Assembly (NCBI GenBank): GCA_000405685.1
Contig: ASPF01000012.1
Span: 1 to 64,000 of the forward strand
Source of the DNA: Candidatus Geocrenenecus sp. JGI 0000106-J15
GTDB taxonomy: Archaea > Thermoproteota > Nitrososphaeria_A > Caldarchaeales > Wolframiiraptoraceae
Length of the DNA: 64,000 nucleotides
Reading direction: 5' to 3'
The notes under the pieces are model-generated. The model saw only the letters and a list, made by a program, of their open reading frames with translations. It made no database searches and was not told where the DNA came from. This document shows positions 25,462-33,340 of the stretch, piece by piece. Positions within the stretch are counted from its first letter, which is position 1. Each line of letters starts with the position of its first letter. A program made the position numbers and the translations under genes.

Positions 25462-25801
25462 GAAGAACCCTCCACTCAGAGAACTTGAAGATGACTTGTT
25501 AGGCCTAGTCTCATCAATAGATTCTGAAGACACCCTCATAATAGTCATAGCAGGCTCCGTTGCAGAAGGCAGATACGTCTCAGGAATAAGCGATATCGAC
25601 ATCCTCGTTATAAAGAAGGAAGGACCGCCAACCTCTAGAATAACGTCTATTAAGGATATTGATGTTGAAATAACATCTCTAGGGCTAAACGACGTCCTAG
25701 AAGCTTTAAAGTCTAGAAACTACTCCATCTCCCAAGCATTGGATAAAGGCATATACCTGAAAGGTGAAGAAAACAAGAAGATAGTCTTTAACCTTGTTTA
25801 A
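25430..25801 (+). CDS. MNT-type nucleotidyltransferase of an MNT/HEPN pair
   Basis: A 123-residue minimal nucleotidyltransferase: IIVIAGSVAEGRYVSGISDI carries the GS...G motif, and SDIDILVI the Asp pair. A third acidic residue lies in IKDIDVEITSL. It starts with ATG inside the HEPN gene (32-base overlap), so translation is coupled. As in other pairs it should act as the antitoxin by modifying or binding the HEPN RNase. All catalytic residues are in place. Confidence 0.85.
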   Translation: MLRERLKLVIEKNPPLRELEDDLLGLVSSIDSEDTLIIVIAGSVAEGRYVSGISDIDILVIKKEGPPTSRITSIKDIDVEITSLGLNDVLEALKSRNYSISQALDKGIYLKGEENKKIVFNLV

Positions 25802-25847
25802 CATTGTATCTATATACGTATCCGCATAGACCAGTTCCAAAACACTT

Positions 25848-27194
25848 CTATTCTTCTCTAAGTATCTTGTCTATATTATCTCTTACTGGCAGGTATATCT
25901 TCTCATAGAATTCTCTCTGGCTTTTTATCGTTTCAAGAGGGAACCGCTGAATATATCTTAACGCTGCCTCCCAATACTTCTGGAACGTTTTCTGACCGCC
26001 AAATCTCTGTACAACCTGTCGATCAAAATCTCTAGGAGTCTGCTCTTGCCCACCTATCATGTACCATCTTCCAGGAACCCTGTAAACTACTTCATCTCCA
26101 ACTACTTCTTCTAGCTCGCTTATCTTCTGCTCTCTGCTCGGCAATGGCTTACTTAACAGCTTTCTCTGACCAATCCCCCTCTTCTTAGCCCATGCATAAA
26201 AGATTGCTCTATTCAGCCCGAAAGACTTGGCCTGCTCTATATCACCCCTTAGTACATAGTATCTTGCTGCTTGCATTAAAGCCATCACCTGGAATCTTCC
26301 TGTAGACAAAGGCTGGCTAGCCGATCCTAACTCTGGAGACTTATCTCCTCTTAACTCTTCTCCTATAACTGTCCGGGCAATAGACTCTACCCTCACCTCT
26401 TTCATCGCCTTCTCCACAAGACCATCTAACTCTCCTTCAATGTATTGATCCCATTCTCTCCAGTATCTGAATCTATCTAGCTCCGTCCATTCTAAGCTAA
26501 AGTTTTCTATCTCATCTGGATCTATAGTTATAGCTACTATGTCTAGCTCTCTATGAATGCTTAGAGGTGAAGTAAATACTCTCTGTACATCTATTATATT
26601 CTCTATCTTCAGCTTCTTCTCATACGATTTAGACTTAGCAGCTATCTCTGATAGTTTACTCCTTACTTGCTTGAGTATGTATTCTACTATTGTGTGAGCT
26701 GTCTTCACTGGGTTAGGTCTCCAGTAGCTTTCACTAATTGCTTTCTCATTCAAATGTATATGGACCCCTCTCCCCGACCATACAAGGTATAACGACTTCT
26801 CTACGCCATGCCGATGCAACCCCTCAAGCATCATTTTTACAGCTTCTATGGTTAAGTCTATTTCTTCCAGGTTTCCATCTATATCTATGCTTGGTGTCGC
26901 TCTAGATATATTCTCTACCCTCTCTAAATCCTCCCTCGATAATATCCTATTATAGATGTTGATAGTTCCATATATTGTTCGGATATTCCTATCACTAAAC
27001 CTGTTTATCATCTTTTTTACATCAGCCGGCTCATTTATCGTTAATGGCTTCTCATCAAAGTATCTATAAAATATTCTCTTACCATGCATTGGCCTAGCCT
27101 CTAGAGCTACCCATCTACCTCTACAGAACTTAGCAACTTCCTCTTGCACTTCTTTTCTAAGATAATGTCTTAAGACTGCAGGCTCGGTCTCCAT
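25848..27194 (-). CDS. Archaeo-eukaryotic primase (AEP) superfamily protein
   Basis: This 448-residue protein shows the three AEP motifs in order: SIDIDG (residues about 103-107, the metal-binding Asp-x-Asp), VWSGRGVHIHLNE (about 139-150, the SGxxGxHIH nucleotide-binding motif), and FTSPLSIHRELDIVAITID (about 215-235, the SLH-like motif III). PriS, the replicative catalytic subunit, is shorter (about 330-350 residues) and reads differently around motif III. The C-terminal 170 residues (RFQVMALMQAARYYVLRGDI, then a helical region with FGGQKTFQKYWEAALRYIQR) form an added domain with no zinc motif. So this is a separate AEP member, perhaps a repair or element-linked primase-polymerase, or a diverged PriS. 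It follows an MNT/HEPN pair convergently. Confidence 0.7.
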   Translation of the reverse strand: METEPAVLRHYLRKEVQEEVAKFCRGRWVALEARPMHGKRIFYRYFDEKPLTINEPADVKKMINRFSDRNIRTIYGTINIYNRILSREDLERVENISRATPSIDIDGNLEEIDLTIEAVKMMLEGLHRHGVEKSLYLVWSGRGVHIHLNEKAISESYWRPNPVKTAHTIVEYILKQVRSKLSEIAAKSKSYEKKLKIENIIDVQRVFTSPLSIHRELDIVAITIDPDEIENFSLEWTELDRFRYWREWDQYIEGELDGLVEKAMKEVRVESIARTVIGEELRGDKSPELGSASQPLSTGRFQVMALMQAARYYVLRGDIEQAKSFGLNRAIFYAWAKKRGIGQRKLLSKPLPSREQKISELEEVVGDEVVYRVPGRWYMIGGQEQTPRDFDRQVVQRFGGQKTFQKYWEAALRYIQRFPLETIKSQREFYEKIYLPVRDNIDKILREE

Positions 27195-27289
27195 CTACAT
27201 CCAACATTGTATATAGTGCGGGTTTCATTTATCTTAATCTAGTAAATCATGTCATGTGTAACAGAGATATTCCCAAAATCAATAGCCTC

Positions 27290-27600
27290 GTAGTATGCGA
27301 TCAATTTTTCTGTTAGAAAAACTATTTAACAACCACGCCCGCATCAATAACTATTCTACGTTTACTCCCTGTTCTTCTCTTACCCATCTTATAATCTCCT
27401 CCGTAGATAATCTCTCGACTCTTCAACGGAACTCGTCCAACTTTCTCATAGCATTTTTAGCAACCCCATCTTAATCTCTTAGATTCTATAACCTCTAAGA
27501 TACTCTCCAGTCAACGTTGACTTTTCTCATTAATTTCTTTAATTCTTCTGGGACTTTTATGGGCACGTTTACAAGCCCCTCGTTAGCTCATCATAATAGT
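27290..27600 (-). pseudogene. Decayed VapBC pair
   Basis: Reading the minus strand, one frame gives VNVPIKVPEELKKLMRKVNV followed by DW and stops, then in shifted frames NAMRKLDEFR, RVERLSTEEIIRWVREEQGV (a typical VapB tail) and VIDAGVVVK (the first strand of a PIN toxin). At least three frame breaks separate these blocks, and the remainder of the toxin is lost. The order antitoxin then toxin is kept. The rest of the region (27601-27867) contains shorter protein-like pieces, such as LAKKTGVSYLIVAL, that could be part of another PIN protein. Confidence 0.6.
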
Positions 27601-27867
27601 AATATAAATTGAGATTGTCATATAAGGGTTGATTGGAGCCTTACTTACCTAATAATATGAGTCTCACATCTATGAACTTGTCTCTGCTTATTGAATAACT
27701 AAGGCAACTATAAGATAAGAGACTCCAGTTTTCTTAGCTAACATATAGTTGAATTGTTCTTCAAGCAGAGACCCTCTAGAGCATATACATATAAGTCTTC
27801 AACATCGTCTTCTTCTGTGAAAAACATTTACTTTCATATCTCCTGGAAGAATACATTTTTAGATTTA

Positions 27868-28233
27868 CTAAAGTTGAATGTAGAGTAAAGCCGTGTATTC
27901 TTCTAATTTCTCAGTCAACGGGTTTACGCGTAGCTGCATTGCTTCAAGAGTTATCACTCCAAGCAAGACCCTGTCAATACTCCTACTCACCAGGATAGGC
28001 AGTATTCTCCTCTTCCCATTAACTTCAATGATAGCATGCGTCAATTCAAGCTCATCATAGCCTCTCGCCGTCAAGACTTTCACCCTCTCACCTGTCACTG
28101 GAAGATTAAGCTCTCTTGCAATATCTTCAGGTATAACTGTGAATGTCGAACCTGTATCTACCAAGGCTTTTACTCGGATAATTTTGTCTCCCCTTAAATC
28201 CCCAATCTTAACTTCAGTCTCTACGTGCCCCAA
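27868..28233 (-). CDS. Retropepsin-like (clan AA) aspartic protease-like protein
   Basis: A 121-residue protein with KIIRVKALVDTGSTFTVIPE (residues about 16-36), which has the exact VDTGS(T) active-site loop of retropepsin-fold proteins, and a C-terminal ILVSRSIDRVLLGVITLEAM with the conserved hydrophobic-hydrophobic-Gly-x-x-x-Leu-Glu pattern, then VNPLTEKLEE. The domain is one complete lobe and would need to dimerise. The catalytic Asp is intact. The same strand carries a broken relative 170 bases upstream. Confidence 0.78.
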   Translation of the reverse strand: MGHVETEVKIGDLRGDKIIRVKALVDTGSTFTVIPEDIARELNLPVTGERVKVLTARGYDELELTHAIIEVNGKRRILPILVSRSIDRVLLGVITLEAMQLRVNPLTEKLEEYTALLYIQL

Positions 28234-28405
28234 CCTAGTCTCTCTTCAACTATTTTTCTAAAACGGATATAAATATTACTTTGACATCCATACCTATTTC
28301 CTTTGAACATATGACTAGTATATTAGGTGTGAGTAAGGATCGAGCAGACACATTGAGATGTTAGGTAGCAGGGGATGGACATTACCTCTTAATCTTTCTC
28401 CTACT

Positions 28406-28794
28406 TTATCTTCTTGGTCGTCTTCTCAGCCTCGATTCACCCTTCTTAAAATCTAGAAGTATTGCGCCGAGCATACTTACAACGTAATCTCTTACCGCGA
28501 CTTCCTCTATGTAAGGGTTAACAATAATATTTACTTTGACTTCTAATGGCTCCCTATCCTCTAAGATTAATTCAGCTCTCCAACAGATATGTAGTATGGT
28601 GTGATTATCTCCCCTCCACCTGTCTCCAATAGGGTGCCCATGGTTGATCTAGGAGGCCATAGGTGGAGCTTCTCAGCTATACTTACTGGGATTACAATGT
28701 CTAGCTGGTCTGACTCGAAAACACTATTTAACAACGCTGAAGTCTCAATCACGTCATCTTCTATTCTAATCGTTACTTTTACTCTACAGACCAT
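28406..28794 (-). pseudogene. Broken retropepsin-like gene without the DTG motif
   Basis: The first frame from ATG 28794 reads MVCRVKVTIRIEDDVIETSA, then LDIVIPVSIAEKLHLWPP and a loop with GGGEIITPYYISVGELN, then stops at TAA. A one-base slip within GAGCTGAATTAATC recovers the rest of the domain: ELILEDREPLEVKVNIIVNP and YVVSMLGAILLDFKKGESRL to TAA at 28406-28408. The block where DTG should stand reads LLNSVFES, so the catalytic Asp is absent as well. The order of strands matches the intact relatives at 10461 and 27868. Confidence 0.62.
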
Positions 28795-29065
28795 TGCTAC
28801 TCACTTTATCACTAATTTCTTCTTCATGTATCCAAGCTTTCTAACAATCATCTTTTTCAATGTAAATTCTCTCAATATTCTAATATCTTTCTCCCTGCTT
28901 TTCATCACAATCTATTCTGTAAAAAAGGGTATAATCGGTTATTAATGTTTTCTCAACTTTGAAAGATTACTGAAGGTAGTGTTAGAAATGATTTCTAGAG
29001 CCTCGATATATTAAGTATCAGATCTTGATTAAAAGTAATTGTCGATCAAGGTTGGATTAATATAG

Positions 29066-29595
29066 ATAGAGATAAAAGATCTGAGAGAAGGACAGAATAG
29101 GTTATGGGAGGACGCCAACAAAACTATGAGAGGAGGTTGGAGATTGGGCGAAGGGTAGGGTATACTAGACTGTGGGAGGAGGTTAGACGACTTAGGCTAG
29201 ACTATAGCCGTCTTACCATAAACTTTAGGGGCTTCAGAAACTATGTGTCTAGAGCCTTCGTCGAACTTAAATCTGACCTCTGTGTAATATTCAAGATGCA
29301 ATCTGCAGCATACATAAAACTACTCATAGAAAAGCCATAGAGACAAACATATTCTGTGAAGAGCCATTAATCGTAGGAGAAGTCACTATAACAGTAAAAG
29401 ATGAAGACGAAGCCCAGCTTGAGATAGAGAAGTAATTGAGAAGGATCGAGGCCAAGAACCTTATATAGAAAAGAACCTCTACTCAAGGTACTGTCAGTAG
29501 TTAATGCAGTTCCAGCGGTTGCAAATAAGCTCCAAGAAGAGGCAGGGAAGTATGACATAAAATTTATTCTAGGAGAAGAGATAGTTGAAGCATAG
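29066..29595 (+). pseudogene. Decayed DUF3782-type coiled-coil gene
   Basis: Pieces of the family appear in order but in different frames: IEIKDLREGQNRLWED (coil repeat, from 29066), YTRLWEEVRRLRLDYSRLTI and FRNYVSRAFVELKSDL (end of coil; frame open from 29104 to 29340), then ETNIFCEEPLIVGEVTITVK (matching EINLFCEKPLVVGEVTMSI of the gene at 35627), and finally NKLQEEAGKYDIKFILGEEI to TAG at 29595. At least three frame changes and a deletion between coil and nuclease-like domain are needed. The closest living relative in the window is the gene at 35627. Confidence 0.72.
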
Positions 29596-29688
29596 TATAT
29601 CATGATTAGAAGGGTTTGGGAAACTTACGTTATCAACTTTCTAAATCAACTTGAAACTGTATAGAAAGAAGAATGTTTTCAACCATTA

Positions 29689-30396
29689 CTATATCTTATC
29701 AGATAGACTGAGTTTACTTAGTTCTCCTGCTAGCTCTTCATCATTTGCTATCTTTAGGCCTGTCCAAAGATCTTCATCAAGTTTTATACTCTTTTCTGAA
29801 AGGATAATCTCAACATTGTTGAGAACCTCTTCGAGCTTACTAGGAGGTAGGGTATGCAGAGACGTCTTGAGCCTATAATCTAACATGTAGATAAGCTCCA
29901 TACCTAAAGCCGCTAGGAATGGCTCAAACTCCCGGTCAAAGATTATACCACGAGTTATGTATCCATCACGATACTTTGAGATTATTTTGTAAAGTAGCTT
30001 CCTGACGTCTCTTCTAAACAATAACTTATCCTTAAAGTATACTGGAACATCTCCATCATCCTCTATAGATATGTTGAGACCCTCCTCACATATCTCCTCA
30101 ATGATAGCCTTTAGCTCTCCAGGCATCTTCTCTAGCACTTCACCATAATCACCTACACATTCATGGGAGAAGTCGCCCTTCCTAATCCATCTAACCTCGA
30201 TATTATGACTGTAGACAAACCTAACCTCATAGCCTAGACTCCATAGCTTCCTAACAAAATATGATTCAGCAACTAAACCAATAATATTCTGCCCATCGCT
30301 GTTCCCATACTTGTGGAAGAAGCCTTCAGGGAACGCAGAGCCTATTCGGACACCATTAACACTTACCTCAATGATATCTAGCCACAACCCTGACAA
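29689..30396 (-). CDS. Unrecognised 235-residue acidic protein
   Basis: A complete frame from ATG 30396, highly charged and mostly helical at the C-terminus. The first 90 residues look alpha/beta (LWDIIEVS-like strands, then IGLVAESYFVRKLWSLGYEV and VRFVYSHNIEVRW), which is reminiscent of the start of restriction-endonuclease-like domains, but no D...ExK is evident. The rest is helix (ELKAIIEEICEEGLNISIED; FEPFLAALGMELIYMLDYRL). I do not recognise a family. It sits between a decayed DUF3782-type gene and an integrase remnant, so it may belong to an old integrated element. Confidence 0.5.
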   Translation of the reverse strand: MSGLWLDIIEVSVNGVRIGSAFPEGFFHKYGNSDGQNIIGLVAESYFVRKLWSLGYEVRFVYSHNIEVRWIRKGDFSHECVGDYGEVLEKMPGELKAIIEEICEEGLNISIEDDGDVPVYFKDKLLFRRDVRKLLYKIISKYRDGYITRGIIFDREFEPFLAALGMELIYMLDYRLKTSLHTLPPSKLEEVLNNVEIILSEKSIKLDEDLWTGLKIANDEELAGELSKLSLSDKI

Positions 30397-30484
30397 AACA
30401 ATTAAACTAACTAGCTATAATACGTTTACTTTAGCTTAGTAATTCATAGCCTTAAGTTAGATGCAATTTTAATAGGATACGAAT

Positions 30485-30586
30485 TCATTCACTGGGCTGT
30501 CCTGCTGTAGCTTCTTCAGCTGGCTTCTCCTGAACTTCCTCAGCCTTCTTCTTCGACCTGCATCCTGAACCTTTCTTGCGAGGCAC
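30485..30586 (-). other. Short basic-then-acidic ORF, 33 codons
   Basis: GTG at 30586 to TGA at 30485 reads MPRKKGSGCRSKKKAEEVQE and then EKPAEEATAGQPSE in essence. Lysine-rich N-terminus and Ala/Glu-rich C-terminus resemble the tails of archaeal ribosomal or chromatin proteins. It is too short to identify and could be the surviving end of a deleted gene. Confidence 0.25.
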
Positions 30587-30877
30587 GTCTCTCAGAAAGA
30601 CTATGAGAAACCTTAGGATAAATTCATTCTGCCAGACGATATAGTAAATTACTTAATAGAATACTCTAACGATAATACCGACCTTTGGATTTAAAACATC
30701 GAATGGGCGGATAGCTCACTAAATATATACTAAATTTCTCAAAAAGCTTCTAAATAGCTCATTTCCATGATATGCATCCCTGCCACCATCTGGAAGATTA
30801 ATGGATGGCATATACTTGTAGCTTAGGCTAGTAAAGTGATGAAGCCAGGTCATGACAACCATTATAGCATCGGATAT

Positions 30878-31835
30878 TCATGAGGTTACTCTGAGAAAGG
30901 TAGATTGTGGTAGGCGGGTGGGGATTAAGTGAAGGTTGAATATGGGTATTCCGATTGTTGGTAATGCATATCTTTCATCCAGTAGCATACCACATTTATC
31001 GCATGCTATAGCATTCGGCTCATTGATCGATTGGCATCCAGGGCATATCTTAGGCTTCAGGGTCTGATCTTTCTCTTCTCTTTTAGGTGGGAGGCCATAG
31101 TATTCAAGGATTGATGAATCTATATCTAACCCAGCTAGTCTTACATAGTGTTCCGCCATCTTTGATCCTGCAGTCCATCCAGCGAATGCTTTAAGCTGGT
31201 GTTCTCTTAGAACGTTGGCTAACTCTGTTAATTGACTATGCCTAAAAATGTAAGGATATATCCGCTTGTTTATTCCAGCCTTCCTCGATATTCTCTGACT
31301 AAACCTGTTAAGCCAACCTCTGTAAGTTCTTCATTTCCTCTCCTAGTCTTGCTCCAGTATCATAGAACATTGCGATGAGGCATTTATCCCTTGTATTATC
31401 TGCATAGTCAATGAACTTTAAGAATCCCTCTTTAGTCAGGATATCTTTAGGCGACTTTACTGGAAGCTCTTTCTTACGGATAGTTATAGAGATGTTTTCG
31501 ACGATCTTAGGATATGGCCCCTCCCTCCAGCCATCGTTTAGAAGCCATCTATAGAAGGCTTTGATTCGAGTAGCATGTGGAGCCCTCGTATGAGGCTTCC
31601 GATTCGTGAGAAAAGCTAGTACATTCTGCTCTCTAGCCTTCCTAAAATCTCTACCTTTGAGATGCTTGTCTAAGGCCGATAAGACTAAAGCATAACTTCT
31701 CTGCTAATCCTCACTATACCCTTGACCTTCTAGGAAAGCTAGAAAATCATGGATAACCTGTTTATCCTCAGGGTTTAGGTATTCTGCATTATGAAAGCGA
31801 TAGTATCCCCTCTCAAGCTTCTCAGACTCTAATTC
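30878..31835 (-). pseudogene. Decayed tyrosine integrase with C-terminal zinc ribbon
   Basis: The minus strand carries a broken XerC/D-like recombinase. The N-terminal SAM-like part reads YYRFHNAEYLNPEDKQVIHD, then an in-frame TAG after QGYSED, then AFLTNRKPHTRAPHATRIKA and FYRWLLNDGW. The catalytic core starts with IAMFYDTGARLGEEM (first catalytic Arg), is missing its middle, and resumes as RISRKAGINKRIYPYIFRHS (HxxR-type region with the second Arg) and LKAFAGWTAGSKMAEHYVRL with the nucleophilic Tyr. A zinc ribbon follows: CPGCQSINEPNAIACDKCG. The last 93 codons (30878-31159) are still an open frame. Integrases with such a ribbon mark integrated archaeal elements. It is the fossil of one. 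Confidence 0.8.
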
Positions 31836-32100
31836 ATCTGAGAATTATTTAAGTGAAATGATCTCAATCAAATGTGTTGGTTCAGCGCTCAAAAGACTTT
31901 GAAATAGAGAATAGACACTATTCAGGGAACATTAACCAGATGGATATAGAATTATTCTACTAGTGCGTATGCATACTGGTAAGTCACTAAATTCATAACT
32001 AGGGTGGTAGAGAAGAAATCTTACATTTTTAGCTAGGCACGTGAGACCTGAAGGCGCCGCGAAGTCATTAATTAACTTCTACTAGTTTAGTTGTATACAA

Positions 32101-32220
32101 GCAGGGGTTGGGCTACTTGAGAGGTACACTGATGCCAGGAGCAAATGGCTGCCCCTGGTTACATCGAACATCTCGCCCATATACTATAATATATGGGATT
32201 CGAGTTGCCCCAACCCCTGC
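32101..32220. repeat. 12-bp inverted repeat framing the end of the uS19 gene, with two inner stem-loops
   Basis: GCAGGGGTTGGG at 32101-32112 is the exact reverse complement of 32209-32220. On the mRNA strand of uS19 the loop contains two further hairpins: CTCG-AAT-CCCATATA...TATATGGG-CGAG and GATG-TAA-CCAGG...CCTGG-CATC. Each has a 4-bp outer helix, a 3-nt bulge and a longer inner stem. The left arm lies just past the stop codon of uS19, the right arm inside its coding region. Confidence 0.7.
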
Positions 32221-32583
32221 TCTTCCATGTTTTACTTGTCTGTTCGTTAATGCGAATTCTCCCAGCCTATGACCTATCATTTCTGGTCTAATTTCTACTG
32301 GCACATATTCTTTACCATTATATACATGTATTGTCAGTCCAACCATTTCTGGAATTATTACCATGTCTCTTGCATGTGTTTTTAAAGGTTTCTTTGGTTT
32401 TTCCCCTAATTTAGTTAGTGTTTTATATTCTTTGATTTTTTCAAGTAGTTTAAGTTGTGCATGTGTTAATCCTCTTTCTAAGCTTCTCCTAGCTCTACTT
32501 GGTAGCAGCTTGATTACCTGGTCCATGCTCATCTGTTGTAGCTGTTCTAATGTATATCCTCTGTAAGTGAATTCTCTTGGCAT
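32113..32583 (-). CDS. rps19: 30S ribosomal protein uS19 with an unusual 22-residue insertion
   Basis: [20 protein letters not shown] is a typical archaeal uS19 start, followed by [40 protein letters not shown] and [14 protein letters not shown]. uS19 binds 16S rRNA in the small-subunit head. I start it at 32583, not at an in-frame ATG 17 codons further up, because a TATA box (AAATTTATATC, about 32607-32617) predicts a start there. Archaeal uS19 normally ends GATR-SS-x-VPLK; here GRAGVGATR is followed by about 22 extra residues ([20 protein letters not shown] and so on) before ISVPLK. The extra DNA (32135-32200) folds into two hairpins. The gene is away from uL2/uL22 partners. Confidence 0.92.
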   Translation of the reverse strand: MPREFTYRGYTLEQLQQMSMDQVIKLLPSRARRSLERGLTHAQLKLLEKIKEYKTLTKLGEKPKKPLKTHARDMVIIPEMVGLTIHVYNGKEYVPVEIRPEMIGHRLGEFALTNRQVKHGRAGVGATRIPYIIVYGRDVRCNQGQPFAPGISVPLK

Positions 32584-32606
32584 GCATAGAAGAATATTTA
32601 GGCAGG

Positions 32607-32617
32607 ATATAAATTTG
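32607..32617 (-). promoter_or_regulatory. TATA box of the uS19 gene
   Basis: AAATTTATATC on the minus strand lies 24-34 bases ahead of the ATG at 32583. The distance fits a leaderless uS19 message and rules against the longer in-frame start at 32634, which lies upstream of this box. Confidence 0.5.
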
Positions 32618-32819
32618 ACCTGTTTAGCCCCCAATTTAACGATTAGACTTTATTTCATAGTCTAAGGTTTAAGGTAAAATCTCCTATATGAGGATAAGGA
32701 TGGTCGAGTTGACTAAACTCCATGTCTAACGTACATGAGTCATAAGTTAAACATCCTTGACAAAATCTTCTTGCCCATATATTTTATGATCTTCTAAGGT
32801 GAGTATGAATAATGAACTA

Positions 32820-33079
32820 TTATTTTATTACTTCTTCTGCTAAGCATATTTCTTTTCTAGAACCGTTTAGCCAGTAAGTATTCTATAACTTCTCCATAAC
32901 CTCCTAAGAAGCTCACTAAATAGGAAGTTATTATAGAAGTCTGACGTAAGCATTATAAACCCTTCATAGCCTGTTTTAATAGGAGCTTTCACTTTATTTA
33001 GAATCTTCTCACCGCGAATATTGTTGAGTGAAATTTGTATTAGAGGTGAAGGATTCCTCATACCTTTAAGGTTTTTCAT
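32820..33079 (-). pseudogene. Degraded retropepsin-like gene
   Basis: From ATG 33079 the frame reads ISLNNIRGEKILNKVKAPIK followed by TGYEGFIMLTSDFYNN and stops after RRLWRSYRILTG. The block APIKTGYEGFIML corresponds to the API-DTG-YEGFLML loop of another archaeal clan AA subgroup with the catalytic Asp changed to Lys. In shifted frames the minus strand continues as GGYGEVIEYLLA and GSRKEICLAEEVIK, the next strands of the same fold. So the gene has lost both its active Asp and its frame. Confidence 0.6.
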
Positions 33080-33340
33080 ACACTCTATGGTTCTATGGAT
33101 CCTCCTAGATCATTTATTCAGAGAGGACATAATTTAACATTTTTATGAATTTCAGGCATTATCATAAGTTTTTGTGGCTAAGGATTCAAGAGTTAAGTAA
33201 CTCATGAGGCATGACATCCTTTTACATGTATTTCTTAGTCAAATCTGAGTTTAATTAGACTGCTTTGCACAACTATATACATCAATGTTTTAAAAACAAA
33301 TTAACTACATTCTTCAAGAGATTTTAAGTGACTTGGTATA
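33080..33340. other. Upstream region of trpB2
   Basis: About 260 bases without a recognisable gene. Candidate TATA boxes for the rightward trpB2 are GTTTTAAAAAC at about 33288-33298 and ATTTTAAGT near 33322. No trp attenuator-like leader is seen. Confidence 0.35.

Noticed and set aside
30836..30894. C/D box sRNA candidate with GTGATGA and CTGA 59 bases apart
   Set aside because: The inner D' and C' boxes are poor and the ends do not form a kink-turn stem; it overlaps the integrase remnant, and such box pairs occur by chance.
7190..31835. TAG codons in transposase and integrase frames read as pyrrolysine
   Set aside because: No other pyrrolysine signs, and the same genes carry other lesions (integrase) or a simple Trp-to-stop change (transposase).
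32101..32220. tRNA-like reading of the inverted repeat on the plus strand (7-bp GCAGGGG/CCCCTGC ends)
   Set aside because: The repeat continues past seven base pairs and no D, anticodon or T arms fit. It is a simple long hairpin with inner stems.
32583..32634. Longer start for uS19 at 32634
   Set aside because: The extra 17 residues do not resemble uS19 and the start would lie upstream of the TATA box at 32607-32617.
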